The position numbers were made by a program, and so were the translations under genes. DNA of 64,000 bases. Origin: Komarekiella delphini-convector SJRDD-AB1. Its GTDB lineage: Bacteria; Cyanobacteriota; Cyanobacteriia; Cyanobacteriales; Nostocaceae. The stretch covers positions 1 through 64,000 of the forward strand of contig NZ_VJXY01000004.1 of the NCBI RefSeq assembly GCF_014831675.1, written 5' to 3'. The notes below the pieces were generated by a model. That model searched no databases, was not told the origin of the DNA, and saw nothing but the letters and a program-made list of their open reading frames with translations. Of the stretch, positions 1 through 8,496 are shown piece after piece (position 1 is the stretch's first letter; every line of letters begins with the position of its first letter).

Positions 1-1
1 T

Positions 2-1267
2 TTTACTGTGAGTCGCAACACACTGCTGCGATTAGTGCGTAGGATGCCTCTAACATCAGTCGATTCGCCACAAACTCTTGGAGTAGACGATTTTGCCTTT
101 CGCAAAAGCCAAACTTATGGCACTATACTCGTTGATTTAGAACAAAGTCAACCAATAGCTTTACTCAAAGACCGCTCTGCGGAAACTTTAGCCCAATGGT
201 TAAAAGCACATCCAGGTATTAAAGTTGTCTCACGAGACCGAGCCAAAGCTTATGCTAGTGGCATTAGCCAGGGAGCGCCCGAAGCTATCCAGGTTGCAGA
301 TCGTTTTCATCTACTACAGAATCTAGGAGAAACACTGGAACGAGTGTTTCATGGGCATAGCAAAGACTTGAAACAAGTTGATGAAGCTTACAGTCAAATC
401 GAAGTCATCCAAACAGATGGCACAGTAGTTGCGCCAGTACCGCCACCCCCAACACCGACTAAACAGGAGCATCTTGCTGAACAACGTCGTACACGAAGAC
501 TGGCAATTTATGAACAAGTTTGGGAATTACATCGCCAGGGTTGGTCGGGACAAGCTATTGCCCGCAGACTTGGTATTGGTCATGGAACCGTGTTTCGTTA
601 CCTGAGTAGCCCCACATTTGTTGAACGTCAGGGACGCAGCGACCGTGGTCGAAGCTTGCTGAACCCTTACAAAAATTATCTTCTCAAACGCTGGAACGAG
701 GGTTATATCGATACCAAAGGTCTGTTTGCGGAAATTCAACGGCGTGGTTACTCTGGTAGCTATGATACTGTGGCCCGCTACACCCGTCGATTGCGTTCCT
801 CCCAAGGTTTGAAGCTGAGGCAACGGCTGGTAAATAAGCCTCTGCCAATAGTTGCTGAACCAGAGAAAAAGTCTTTGACTCCCAGTCGTGCAACTTGGCT
901 AGTGCTGCGGCGACAGGAATTGTGGAAGCGAGGCGATGAACAACTGATTGCACTGCTAACGGCACAACACCCCGAATTAGCTCAGGCAATTGAATTAGGT
1001 CAAGGTTTTGCTCAACTGGTGCGTACTCGACAACCTGAAGAACTTGATACTTGGTTGACGCAGGCGGAAAATAGCATTCTTTCTCCTTTTCGCAACTTTG
1101 CTAAAAGTTTGCGAGAAGACTATGATGCTGTCAAGGCTGGTGTAACACTTTCAGTGAGCAATGGCCCTGTTGAAGGTCACATCAACCGATTGAAAATGTT
1201 GAAACGACAAATGTATGGTCGCGCAGGAATAGATTTACTTGAGCGACGGCTCTTGCTGGCTATATAA
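2..1267 (+). CDS. ISL3-family transposase, 5' end outside window
   Basis: DDE transposase of the ISL3 type. The frame is open to the window edge, so the N-terminal zinc-finger part is missing only because the window starts inside the gene. Visible family blocks are LGVDDFAFRK, TILVDLE, VVSRDRAKAYA, IQVADRFHLLQNL and the C-terminal GPVEGHINRLKMLKRQMYGRAGIDLLERRLL. The middle contains a helix-turn-helix-like stretch (WSGQAIARRLGIGHGTVFRYL) found in the long form of this family. The stop is followed by GGCAGGTGACAGTAAAAAG, a candidate right IS end, but the left end is not visible so the inverted repeat cannot be tested. Confidence 0.9.
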   Translation, partial: FTVSRNTLLRLVRRMPLTSVDSPQTLGVDDFAFRKSQTYGTILVDLEQSQPIALLKDRSAETLAQWLKAHPGIKVVSRDRAKAYASGISQGAPEAIQVADRFHLLQNLGETLERVFHGHSKDLKQVDEAYSQIEVIQTDGTVVAPVPPPPTPTKQEHLAEQRRTRRLAIYEQVWELHRQGWSGQAIARRLGIGHGTVFRYLSSPTFVERQGRSDRGRSLLNPYKNYLLKRWNEGYIDTKGLFAEIQRRGYSGSYDTVARYTRRLRSSQGLKLRQRLVNKPLPIVAEPEKKSLTPSRATWLVLRRQELWKRGDEQLIALLTAQHPELAQAIELGQGFAQLVRTRQPEELDTWLTQAENSILSPFRNFAKSLREDYDAVKAGVTLSVSNGPVEGHINRLKMLKRQMYGRAGIDLLERRLLLAI

Positions 1268-1413
1268 AGCGCGGGCAGGTGACAGTAAAAAGTAAACTCT
1301 ATTTTTGCGTTAGCGCAGCTTACCGTAGGTATCGCTCTTGGTGGGTACTTCGTGCCATCTCTCAATCTCAGTAATAGTTATTATTTCATCTTTTCTTGTT
1401 GCGATCGCCTAAA

Positions 1414-1944
1414 CTAATATCCCCAATCAAGATCACCAAAAGTTGCCAAGACCCTTTTTTCTGACTGGGTTAATTTTTTGGATGAAGGAGATGGTGCATT
1501 CACACCAGATGCAACCGTAACCTGATATTTCATCTGAAATGACTGGAAATTACCTTCAGTTTTAGGCGTACAGTTTAACTCCAGTTGATAAATTCCAGTA
1601 TTGGGAAAGACAATATCTGCTCCAGGAATACCTTGATATTTTTCAACTGAGATAGCTTTAACAGTAGGTTGTAGCACTGGTAAATCAGCAGGTTTACGAG
1701 GTTGCAAGTAAACAGCCATTTGACAATTAGCCTGCTCTAGTGGCAGGATTTTTCCTCCTTTGCGGGTAAGTGCAACCCAGGCTTTAGCATATTCTCCAGC
1801 TTTGAGAGTATGGTAAGGCTCAATGTGCCAAGTGCCTGCCACATCCCCTGATACTTGAATATTGTGAGCAGTAGCAGGAGTCACAAATAAGGCGAAAAAC
1901 AGCGTGTAGCTTAGAGTTTTATTGATAGTTGATAGATATAACAT
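1414..1944 (-). CDS. Secreted protein of unknown function, possibly FixH/YtkA-like
   Basis: A secreted protein of about 176 residues. The ATG at 1944 is preferred over an upstream GTG at 1971 because it gives a clean signal peptide (Lys, then YTLFFALFVTPATA ending at Ala before HNIQV). The mature part is rich in beta-strand-like segments (GTWHIEPYHTLKAGEYAKAWVAL, GIYQLELNC) with two cysteines and a Pro/Ser/Lys-rich tail. It resembles the Ig-like periplasmic domains often found beside metal-efflux genes, but I do not recognise the family with certainty. It lies downstream of rppB on the same strand with a gap of about 125 nt. Confidence 0.6.
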   Translation of the reverse strand: MLYLSTINKTLSYTLFFALFVTPATAHNIQVSGDVAGTWHIEPYHTLKAGEYAKAWVALTRKGGKILPLEQANCQMAVYLQPRKPADLPVLQPTVKAISVEKYQGIPGADIVFPNTGIYQLELNCTPKTEGNFQSFQMKYQVTVASGVNAPSPSSKKLTQSEKRVLATFGDLDWGY

Positions 1945-2051
1945 TTTATTTGTAACCTTCACATAAGCCACAGCCTACGTCAAAAGAGAAGCATTCAAAC
2001 TTAACTTTTTTAGTGATTTTATTTATATCTTTTAGGAAAGTATTCAATTTT

Positions 2052-2259
2052 CAATTGCTTGCGCGATCGCTAACCCAAATCCAGATCACTCAGTACGATG
2101 CGAGCGATCACTTCGTCTGTCAAGGGTAAGTGAACGATGAAAGTGCTACCCTTACCAAGTTGGCTTTGCACCTGTATACTACCTCCATGAGCCTGAACAA
2201 TTGCTTGCGCGATCGCTAATCCCAAACCAGATCCACCAGTACGACGCGAGCGATCGCTG
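2052..2259. repeat. Imperfect 62-bp direct repeat at the 3' end of rppB
   Basis: The segment 2052-2113 repeats 2198-2259. The first 22 bases are identical and overall I count roughly 55 of 62 matches, offset 146 bp. The copy at 2198-2259 encodes the kinase ATP-binding G-box (TGGSGLGLAIAQAI). The copy at 2052-2113 is out of frame with it and supplies the last residues and stop codon of the kinase. It looks like a partial tandem duplication or a remnant of a second kinase gene. Confidence 0.8.
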
Positions 2260-3470
2260 TTCACTCGATAAAAACGGTCAAAAATCCGCTTTTGCTCGTG
2301 CGATCCAATGCCAATCCCTGTATCTTGAACTTCAATTACAGCATGACCGTTGCTGCGTTTGAGGATGACAGTTACATAACCGCCAGCAGGGGTGTATTGA
2401 ATAGCATTGGCAATTAGATTAGAAAACACACGTAACAGTTGGTCTTCATCTCCCATTACATATAAAAGTTCTTGGCATAAAACCAAAGATGTTAGTTGCA
2501 AAGAAGCCGCAGCCGCTAATGCTAAAAATTCTTCTATCAGGTCATTAATCAAAATATTCAGACAGCAATGTATTTGTTGTGCCGCCTGCGTTTGCTGTTC
2601 CAATCGAGACAGTAACAGCATATCCTGAACTAATTCAGCTAGTCGATAATTTTGACGTTGGATAGATACCAAAATATCTCGCGTCTCCTGAGTTAGATAC
2701 TCCATATCAAATAAAGTTTCTACCGTTGCATTAATCGCTGTTAGAGGAGTACGCAACTCATGAGAGGCATCAGACGTAAACTGTTGCATTTGTTTATACG
2801 ACCTGTCAATTGGTCGCATTGCTAAGCCTGCTAGCCACCAACTAGAACCACCAACTAACAATACCGTAATTGGCAATCCTAGCGCCAAAATTACTTTCAA
2901 AGCCGCGAGACGACTATCAAGGTCATTTAGACTGCGCCCTACCTGAATATAGCCCCAATCTTGATTATTTTGAGTGTGCAGCAGTAGAGACTTTTGACTG
3001 TAACGATTACCTTGCAAGTCTTTGACTGTTTGCCATACTTGGATTTGCACAGTCGGTGGCAATTCATCAGGTTGGAAACCTGCCACTGCAATTAACCGCC
3101 CTGAACCATCGACAAAACGGATGTAATATTGCTTATCTTTGTATACAGGACTAAAAATGCCGTGTTCATTATGGGTGCTTTGACTGTGACTCAGGATATT
3201 TTGGGTAGGACAACTGGACTCAGCTAAACAAATATTTGGTAAAACCTGCTGGAAAACTAGCTCTGTAATACCAGGTTGTTTCAAAGTTGGTTCAATTACA
3301 TCATGTAGTGTACCTGCTACCGATTCCAGTTCCCGGTTGATAGAAACCACATAAGCATCAATGATTACCTCATAAACCACGAAACCGCATAAGGACAGAA
3401 TCAAAGCCATAACTACCGCATACCAGGTAGCCAATTGCCAGCGAGTCTTACGAAATAGTCGAATCTGCAT
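2070..3470 (-). CDS. rppB: Sensor histidine kinase, RppB/NrsS type
   Basis: Membrane sensor kinase of 466 residues. An N-terminal transmembrane helix (about 15-36) is followed by a periplasmic sensor region of about 150 residues with two cysteines (CLAESSC), then a second helix with GGSSWWLAGLAM. The HisKA box FTSDASHELRTPL (His near residue 237), N-box (LIANAIQYTP), G1 (DTGIGIG), F-box (FDRFYR) and G2 (GGSGLGLAIAQAI) are all present. The order and wording match the cyanobacterial RppB/NrsS kinases known from photosynthesis and nickel regulation. The start overlaps the rppA 3' end by 23 nt, indicating translational coupling. The last 15 or so residues derive from a duplicated, frameshifted copy of its own G2 box. 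Confidence 0.9.
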   Translation of the reverse strand: MQIRLFRKTRWQLATWYAVVMALILSLCGFVVYEVIIDAYVVSINRELESVAGTLHDVIEPTLKQPGITELVFQQVLPNICLAESSCPTQNILSHSQSTHNEHGIFSPVYKDKQYYIRFVDGSGRLIAVAGFQPDELPPTVQIQVWQTVKDLQGNRYSQKSLLLHTQNNQDWGYIQVGRSLNDLDSRLAALKVILALGLPITVLLVGGSSWWLAGLAMRPIDRSYKQMQQFTSDASHELRTPLTAINATVETLFDMEYLTQETRDILVSIQRQNYRLAELVQDMLLLSRLEQQTQAAQQIHCCLNILINDLIEEFLALAAAASLQLTSLVLCQELLYVMGDEDQLLRVFSNLIANAIQYTPAGGYVTVILKRSNGHAVIEVQDTGIGIGSHEQKRIFDRFYRVNSDRSRRTGGSGLGLAIAQAIVQAHGGSIQVQSQLGKGSTFIVHLPLTDEVIARIVLSDLDLG

Positions 3471-4185
3471 TGCCAGGATTGAAACGATAGCCCATACTAG
3501 GGACAGTTTCGATTAGCCCATCACAACCATATTCCGATAATTTGCGTCGCAAAAGTCGGATTTGAGCTGCTACTACATTACTAACGCGTTCTGCACTAAA
3601 GGCATACAGATGATTCAAAATTTGGTCACGAGTAATAACTGTATTAGGACGTTTCATTAAGTATTCTAATAATTGAAATTCTTTTTTTGTTAAATAAATT
3701 ACCTGATTTTCCCCATTAGGATACTGACGAGAAACTGTACAATTACCGCAGTCTAGGATAAGACCACCAACTTGCAATTGTAAAGGCTGGATCTGAGACG
3801 TAAGCGATGCACCTCCTAAAGCAGATCGCCGTTGCAATGCACGCAATCGTGCCAATAGTTCTGCCATGCCAAACGGCTTGATTAGATAATCATCTGCCCC
3901 TGCATCTAGACCAGCTACCTTATCTGCCATGCTATCTTTAGCGGTTAGCATCAGCACTGGTAAAGCATTGCCCCGATTTCTTAAACGTTTACACAATTCT
4001 AAACCTGACATTCCCGGCAGCAACCAATCAAAAATTGCCAGTGTATATTGAGTCCAATTATGTTCTAGATAAATCCAGGCTTCATTTCCATCCAAAACCC
4101 AGTCAACAATATATCTTTCTTTACTCAACTTTCGCTGAATTGACGCACCTAGATCCGGCTCATCTTCAACTAACAGAACTTTCAT
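3448..4185 (-). CDS. rppA: OmpR-family response regulator, RppA/NrsR type
   Basis: Cytoplasmic DNA-binding response regulator of 245 residues. The receiver domain has the acidic pocket EDE, phospho-acceptor Asp53 in AIFDWLLPGMSG, and KPFGMAELLARLRALQRRS. The C-terminal winged helix includes LTKKEFQLLEYLMKRPNTVITRDQI and VAAQIRLLRRKL. The DWLLPG wording is typical of cyanobacterial RppA. It sits between a DUF2808 gene (31 nt upstream) and rppB (overlapping), all on one strand. The only promoter-like box I see for this set is Box A at 4792, so the protein is the best candidate for the regulator that binds Box A; that assignment is inference. Confidence 0.92.
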   Translation of the reverse strand: MKVLLVEDEPDLGASIQRKLSKERYIVDWVLDGNEAWIYLEHNWTQYTLAIFDWLLPGMSGLELCKRLRNRGNALPVLMLTAKDSMADKVAGLDAGADDYLIKPFGMAELLARLRALQRRSALGGASLTSQIQPLQLQVGGLILDCGNCTVSRQYPNGENQVIYLTKKEFQLLEYLMKRPNTVITRDQILNHLYAFSAERVSNVVAAQIRLLRRKLSEYGCDGLIETVPSMGYRFNPGNADSTIS

Positions 4186-4216
4186 AAGCAGTAGATTTAC
4201 TCTAGAAAGTTGTTCA

Positions 4217-4702
4217 TTAAATTACACGCAATTGAACAATTCCAATGGGTAACTCTACATTCATACCAGCGAGAATAGTAGATATTTTGTAGAACTTATC
4301 ACCAGTAGTCACTGCTGTTTTTTTAACATTCTTCATTTCTACGATGATGACAGTTCCAGGAGCAACTAATTCGGCAAACTCTAGCGTAGCTTTTTTGCCT
4401 TGAATAGAAACTTTTGCCGCAATTTCTTTACCAGATTGATCGGACACATCAATACTTTCTCTAAGAACAATGTTAGCTGGAGCTTCGATAATTAGCTGAG
4501 AAATAGCCTTGCTTTTTTGGGGAACCGCTATTTTTAAAGTATGTCTGAGAATTCTCCAGTGGCGAATACCTTGAGGAGATTCACCTAAGCTAATAACGTG
4601 AGGAAAATTACCAGATTGTGGTGTAGGATTTGCATAAGTAGCTGGAACTACAACTGCCATGGTTAAGGCTAAAATCGTAGTATGTATCAATTTTCTATTC
4701 AT
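4217..4702 (-). CDS. DUF2808 secreted protein, first gene of the rppAB operon
   Basis: Exported protein of 161 residues. A signal peptide (ILALTMAVVVPATYA) is followed by the DUF2808 pattern: NFPHVISLGESPQ, HTLKIAVPQKSKAISQLIIEAP, VAPGTVIIVEMKNVK and the terminal AGMNVELPIGIVQLRVI. DUF2808 proteins are common, uncharacterised secreted proteins of cyanobacteria. The stop lies 31 nt before rppA on the same strand, so it is probably the leading gene of a DUF2808-rppA-rppB operon driven by Box A. This resembles the arrangement in which a small secreted protein precedes a metal two-component system. A second DUF2808 gene is at 37007-37480. Confidence 0.88.
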   Translation of the reverse strand: MNRKLIHTTILALTMAVVVPATYANPTPQSGNFPHVISLGESPQGIRHWRILRHTLKIAVPQKSKAISQLIIEAPANIVLRESIDVSDQSGKEIAAKVSIQGKKATLEFAELVAPGTVIIVEMKNVKKTAVTTGDKFYKISTILAGMNVELPIGIVQLRVI

Positions 4703-4776
4703 TATGCTCTTATGATTACCTCACTATATACATCAATTATCAGAATCATCTTCGGTGAAAGATGTTACCTCTTAAT

Positions 4777-4809
4777 AGCTTGACAAAGTGAGATGAAATT
4801 TGGGTGAAA
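4777..4809 (-). promoter_or_regulatory. Box A promoter upstream of DUF2808-rppA-rppB
   Basis: On the minus strand TTTCACC-CAAA-TTTCATC (4809-4792) forms an 11-bp-period direct repeat. Nine nt further lies CAAGCT (4782-4777), in the position of a -10 element, about 75 nt before the DUF2808 start. The layout matches promoters where an OmpR/PhoB-type regulator replaces the -35 contact. The upstream half-site deviates at one base. Confidence 0.7.
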
Positions 4810-4995
4810 TTTTAGCTAGTTCAAGGTATTATTTAAAAATAAAAATAAATCAGTGACCTTTGGCGGAGCAATAATACTTTCGTAACCGTATACTTTTTTA
4901 TAGTCTCAAAGCTCTGTCTAACCTCGTTTCAGCTTATATCGATATTGACAAACAGTTGAAAAAGCAAAATGTTAGTATTAGTATCTTTTCATACT

Positions 4996-5979
4996 TCAAC
5001 TGAAAATATACTCTCGTAGATTTGTTTGGCAACGACGGAGGTAACTAAGTGCTTGTTTTTCTATGTAACGAACTCTCCTCTCACTAATGTTGAGATGTTG
5101 AGCTATTTGCGTCAAGGTGAGTTCGCAATTATCTTCCAAGCCATAATGCAAAATTAGGACTTGTTGCTGCTGTGGAGTTAATTCTCTCAGTGAGAGATAT
5201 ATATCTTGACGCATTAAATTTTGAGTTACTTGGATTTCAAGCGAGGCTTCTGGAACTTCTGTTAAAAGTTCTTGCAATTCTGTGTCTTGGTTATCGCCCA
5301 TTTGTTTATCTAATGAGACAGGTTGACGAGATATCATCAGCAGTTCGCGGATTTGAGCAGGGTTTAATTTCATCTTTTCTGCAATTTCAGGTACACTAGG
5401 ACTACGCTTTAATTTTTGAGATAATTCCCTTTGCACTTTTTTAAGTTTATTCAACTTTTCGGTAAGATGAATTGGCAGTCTAATAGTTCGTGATTGTTGA
5501 GATATTGCTCGTGTCATTCCCTGGCTAATCCACCAATAAGCATAGGTAGAAAACTTATAGCCACGAGTGGGATCAAATTTCTCTACACCACGCTCTAAAC
5601 CTAGTGAACCTTCCTGAATTAAATCCATAAACTCCACATTTCGTCCTTGATATTTTTTGGCGATAGAAACCACTAAACGAAGATTTGCTACCATCATCTT
5701 TTGCTTTGCCTGTGTACCTTGCTGAAAAATCTCCTTCACTTCTATTTCACTAAGCTGTACATATTTAGCTAATTCTTTTTGAGATGGTTCGTGGTTGAGT
5801 TGTTTCTTCAAAGTTTCCTTTTTATTTTGTAACGTAATCATCTGCTGTACCTGTTTGCTAGATGAAATTTCTTCCTCATGAGTCAACAATGGTACACGAA
5901 CAATATCTTGCAGATAATTCCGAACTATATCTGTGCTGAATTTAATATTTGACGTTGTTGTCATGTTACAAATCGGCAT
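4996..5979 (-). CDS. Group 2 sigma-70 factor with altered -35 recognition helix
   Basis: RNA polymerase sigma factor of 327 residues, the length of cyanobacterial group 2 (SigB/C/D/E-like) factors. Region 1.2 (IVRNYLQDIVRVPLLTHEEE), region 2 ([52 protein letters not shown]), region 3 and region 4 are complete. The 2.4 Gln and Thr that read the -10 are kept. In region 4.2 the usual TRERIRQ pattern reads SERRVRY (residues 299-305): Arg584 and Glu585 of E. coli numbering are exchanged for Glu and Arg, and Gln589 is Tyr. The other two sigma genes here keep SRERVRQ. It follows the pxcA-like gene by 44 nt and probably shares its Box A promoter. Confidence 0.9.
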   Translation of the reverse strand: MPICNMTTTSNIKFSTDIVRNYLQDIVRVPLLTHEEEISSSKQVQQMITLQNKKETLKKQLNHEPSQKELAKYVQLSEIEVKEIFQQGTQAKQKMMVANLRLVVSIAKKYQGRNVEFMDLIQEGSLGLERGVEKFDPTRGYKFSTYAYWWISQGMTRAISQQSRTIRLPIHLTEKLNKLKKVQRELSQKLKRSPSVPEIAEKMKLNPAQIRELLMISRQPVSLDKQMGDNQDTELQELLTEVPEASLEIQVTQNLMRQDIYLSLRELTPQQQQVLILHYGLEDNCELTLTQIAQHLNISERRVRYIEKQALSYLRRCQTNLREYIFS

Positions 5980-6023
5980 AATTTTAGTATTTTTTGTTTA
6001 TATGAAAATATGTTTAATAAACA

Positions 6024-6839
6024 TTATTCATTCATGTTACGGTAAGTAGCCACGGCTGAAGGAGAACTGCGATTGAGGTAGCGAAATATCCAATATTTAA
6101 AAACTGTATCCATGATGACTGGAACAGTAGCAATAAATAAAGAAGCAAGATTTTTATTTTCTGGTAAACCGTAATGTTGGAAAGTACTTTCTATAACTAT
6201 TTGCCAACCATAAGGAGAGTGAAAACCGACAAATATATCTGTAAATAGAATAATTAAAAAAGCCTTAGCGGAGTCGCTTAGACTATAAGTTATATCGCCA
6301 GCAAAAGACATAAGAATGGATAGCTGCTGCTTACCTGTTAAGATTAAAATAATTAATGTGATGGCTGTAAGTATATCTGTAAAAATATTTGTTACTGCAT
6401 TAATACTTTTAATTTTATTTTCTGCTACTAGCGCAATAGCTTTTTTCTTAATCTTCTTTTGAACAAGCTCGTCAGAGAATGTGGTGACTTTACCTATTCG
6501 AGCTTCAAAATAAACACTTTGCTCAAATCTTTTGAGTTCCGCTAAAACTTTTTCTTCTTGAGAACAATTTAAAAAAATATTTAACTCTTGTGAATTCCAA
6601 AACTTCTCAATTAAGGGAGCGATTAAAAAATTCCTAGAAAGCTGATTTATAAGTAATGGAACTACAATCAGAAGTAACAAAAAACGGACAGAGGAAATTG
6701 TTTGAAGTCGAGAAGCGCGAAACTCTTCAATAACCTTTACTTCGGCATTTGGATCTAACGTCTGTTGAAATTTTTCTATCGTCCGCAGGATAGAGCGAGG
6801 AATAAAGCTCATCTTTTGAGATGATGACTTTGATTTCAT
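6024..6839 (-). CDS. PxcA/CemA-family proton extrusion protein
   Basis: Membrane protein of 271 residues, related to cyanobacterial PxcA and plastid CemA, which act in light-dependent proton extrusion and pH or CO2 adaptation. The C-terminal family signature is clear: IILFTDIFVGFHSPYGWQIVIE, HYGLPENKNLASLFIATVPVIMDTVFKYWIFRYLNRSSPSAVATYRNMNE. Hydrophobic segments lie near 50-70, 150-170, 195-210 and 235-255. It is shorter than full PxcA (over 400 residues) and closer to CemA or the PxcL-like form. It heads a two-gene unit with the sigma gene at 4996, and Box A lies 127 nt upstream. Confidence 0.88.
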   Translation of the reverse strand: MKSKSSSQKMSFIPRSILRTIEKFQQTLDPNAEVKVIEEFRASRLQTISSVRFLLLLIVVPLLINQLSRNFLIAPLIEKFWNSQELNIFLNCSQEEKVLAELKRFEQSVYFEARIGKVTTFSDELVQKKIKKKAIALVAENKIKSINAVTNIFTDILTAITLIILILTGKQQLSILMSFAGDITYSLSDSAKAFLIILFTDIFVGFHSPYGWQIVIESTFQHYGLPENKNLASLFIATVPVIMDTVFKYWIFRYLNRSSPSAVATYRNMNE

Positions 6840-6950
6840 CTTAATTTATAAGCATCACAATTATAGTTGCACCCATAATTTAGTGAGACAACTGTGGCAT
6901 TTTAAAGAGCTATAAGGCTATAAAATTTAAAGTTTAAATCTCTAAATTCT

Positions 6951-6983
6951 ACTTTACAAAAACAGGATGAAATTAAGATGAAA
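6951..6983 (-). promoter_or_regulatory. Box A promoter upstream of the pxcA-like gene and sigma factor
   Basis: Minus strand TTTCATC-TTAA-TTTCATC (6983-6966) is a perfect direct repeat, followed after 9 nt by TAAAGT (6956-6951). The box is 127 nt before the pxcA-like start. The rest of 6840-7176 is AT-rich and I see no other gene in it. Confidence 0.78.
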
Positions 6984-7176
6984 AATCAGTATTTTATAGA
7001 AAGTTTTTCCAGCTTTAGTTATTTTCGTATATGCAAAAACGGCAAGTTTTACTTGAATAGCTATTACTTTAGTAATTTGTTATCGCAAAGCTAACGTGGT
7101 TGAGTATTCAGTCAGAATAATTACTTCAAATGCGATCGCCACCAAATTATCTACCCACATACTCAACTAAATTGAT

Positions 7177-8091
7177 TTAAACCACGTTTTCTTGAGCAAG
7201 AGGACATGGAAAACTTGGATCGCCTGTTTCTATCTGAATTGTAGTGTGTTCTATACCAAAATGGTCGTGAAGTTGTTGATTTACCTGAACTAAAAAAGCA
7301 TCACTAAGATTTCCAGCAGGCATAATTAAGTGAGCAGTGAGAGCTGTTTCTGTGGTACTCATCGCCCAGATGTGCAAGTCATGAACACTAGATACACCGG
7401 GAAGTTCAGCTAAGAATGTACGGACTGCAAGTGGTTCAATACCTGCTGGTACTGCATCTGTGACTAAGTTCAAAGATTCTTGGAACAATTGCCAAGTACT
7501 CACAATAATCACGACAACGATCATCAAACTTACAACTGGGTCAAACCATAGCCAACCAGTAGTAACAATCGCAATACCAGCCAGGACTGCACCCAAAGAC
7601 ACCGCCGCGTCAGCAACTAAGTGAATAAAGGCTCCCCTAATATTCAAGTCTCTTTCACGACCAGATAAGAACATTAAGGCACTTCCCATATTGATGGCAA
7701 TACCTACCGCAGCCACGCCAATAATTGTACTACCTGATACTGGACTAGGTTGAGCAAAACGCTGTATGGCTTCCCAGGCAACTGCGCCAGAAGCTACGAG
7801 TACGAGAACAGCGTTCAAAAGAGCTGCCAAAATAGAGGAGCGACGTAACCCGTAAGTGCGGCGTGGTGTTGGTTGGCGACGACCGAGGAAGCTTGCTCCC
7901 CAGGCAAGTAACAAACCTAGAACATCACTCAAATTGTGACCAGCATCGGCAAGTAGGGCAAGGGAATTGGCAGCTAACCCATAAACTACTTCAATGACAA
8001 CAAATCCAGTGTTGAGAGCAACGCTAATAATGAAGGCACGGTTGTAATTAGTCGGTTCGTGGCTGTGTCCGTGACTGTGATTGTGAGACAT
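7177..8091 (-). CDS. CzcD-type cation diffusion facilitator
   Basis: Zn/Co/Cd-type cation/proton antiporter of the CDF family, about 305 residues. The ATG at 8091 is chosen because it starts the family-typical His-rich N-terminus (MSHNHSHGHSHEP); an upstream start at 8145 would run into the preceding gene. The metal-site motifs HNLSDVLGLLLAW (TM2) and HLVADAAVSLGAVLAG (TM5) are present, with six hydrophobic segments and a cytoplasmic tail (SSVHDLHIWAMSTTETALTAHL) typical of the CzcD group. It starts 11 nt after the end of the broken DUF190 gene, apparently the last gene of a metal-resistance unit running from about 9.4 kb. Confidence 0.92.
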   Translation of the reverse strand: MSHNHSHGHSHEPTNYNRAFIISVALNTGFVVIEVVYGLAANSLALLADAGHNLSDVLGLLLAWGASFLGRRQPTPRRTYGLRRSSILAALLNAVLVLVASGAVAWEAIQRFAQPSPVSGSTIIGVAAVGIAINMGSALMFLSGRERDLNIRGAFIHLVADAAVSLGAVLAGIAIVTTGWLWFDPVVSLMIVVVIIVSTWQLFQESLNLVTDAVPAGIEPLAVRTFLAELPGVSSVHDLHIWAMSTTETALTAHLIMPAGNLSDAFLVQVNQQLHDHFGIEHTTIQIETGDPSFPCPLAQENVV

Positions 8092-8102
8092 GAATACTGC
8101 CC

Positions 8103-8463
8103 TTAAAGCGTTACCAACGGCGACAGAACTTCTAGGTTTTGACAAGTGACAAACTTATCTTTAAGCATATCTTTGACCAAGGAAAAAAATTCGGTTATTG
8201 CACTTTCACTATCAATAACTGTAATGACAAGTGGTAGCATAGAAGACTCAATAGATGGATCTAGCTCGTTCATAGTGCGAAAAATACCATGTTTGCCATA
8301 TCCAGAAATTGCTCGCATCACCGTCATCCCTGTTATTCCCTGTTATCGAGCGATTCCCAATAGAGTTTGGTGAAGTGGTTGGTGCTGCCAACCATCAGAC
8401 TCACTGATTATAGATTGTTAGCTGCTTCCATTTAATTGGTTCGTGATTGTACTGTTGAACCAT
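8103..8463 (-). pseudogene. DUF190 (PII-like) gene with frameshift and nonsense codon
   Basis: A DUF190 protein, normally about 105 residues, is recognisable in pieces. From the ATG at 8463 the frame reads MVQQYNHEPIKWKQLTIY and then stops. One base out of frame it continues ISESDGWQHQPLHQTLLGIAR, stop, QGITGMTVMRAISGYGKHGIF and on to the end at 8103 (PLVITVIDSESAITEFFSLVKDML). So there is one frameshift near 8405 and one in-frame TAA near 8345. DUF190 proteins are PII-like trimers, often next to ion-transport genes. The remaining ORF from 8327 is only the C-terminal two thirds. Confidence 0.85.
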
Positions 8464-8496
8464 AACTGTTATCCCGTCGCTACCACTTGCTATTAA

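Noticed and set aside
1-1290. TTTTACTGTG at the window start and CAGTAAAA at 1282 as the IS inverted repeat
   Set aside because: The transposase frame is open through the left copy and lacks its N-terminal domain, so the left match lies inside the gene and is probably chance.
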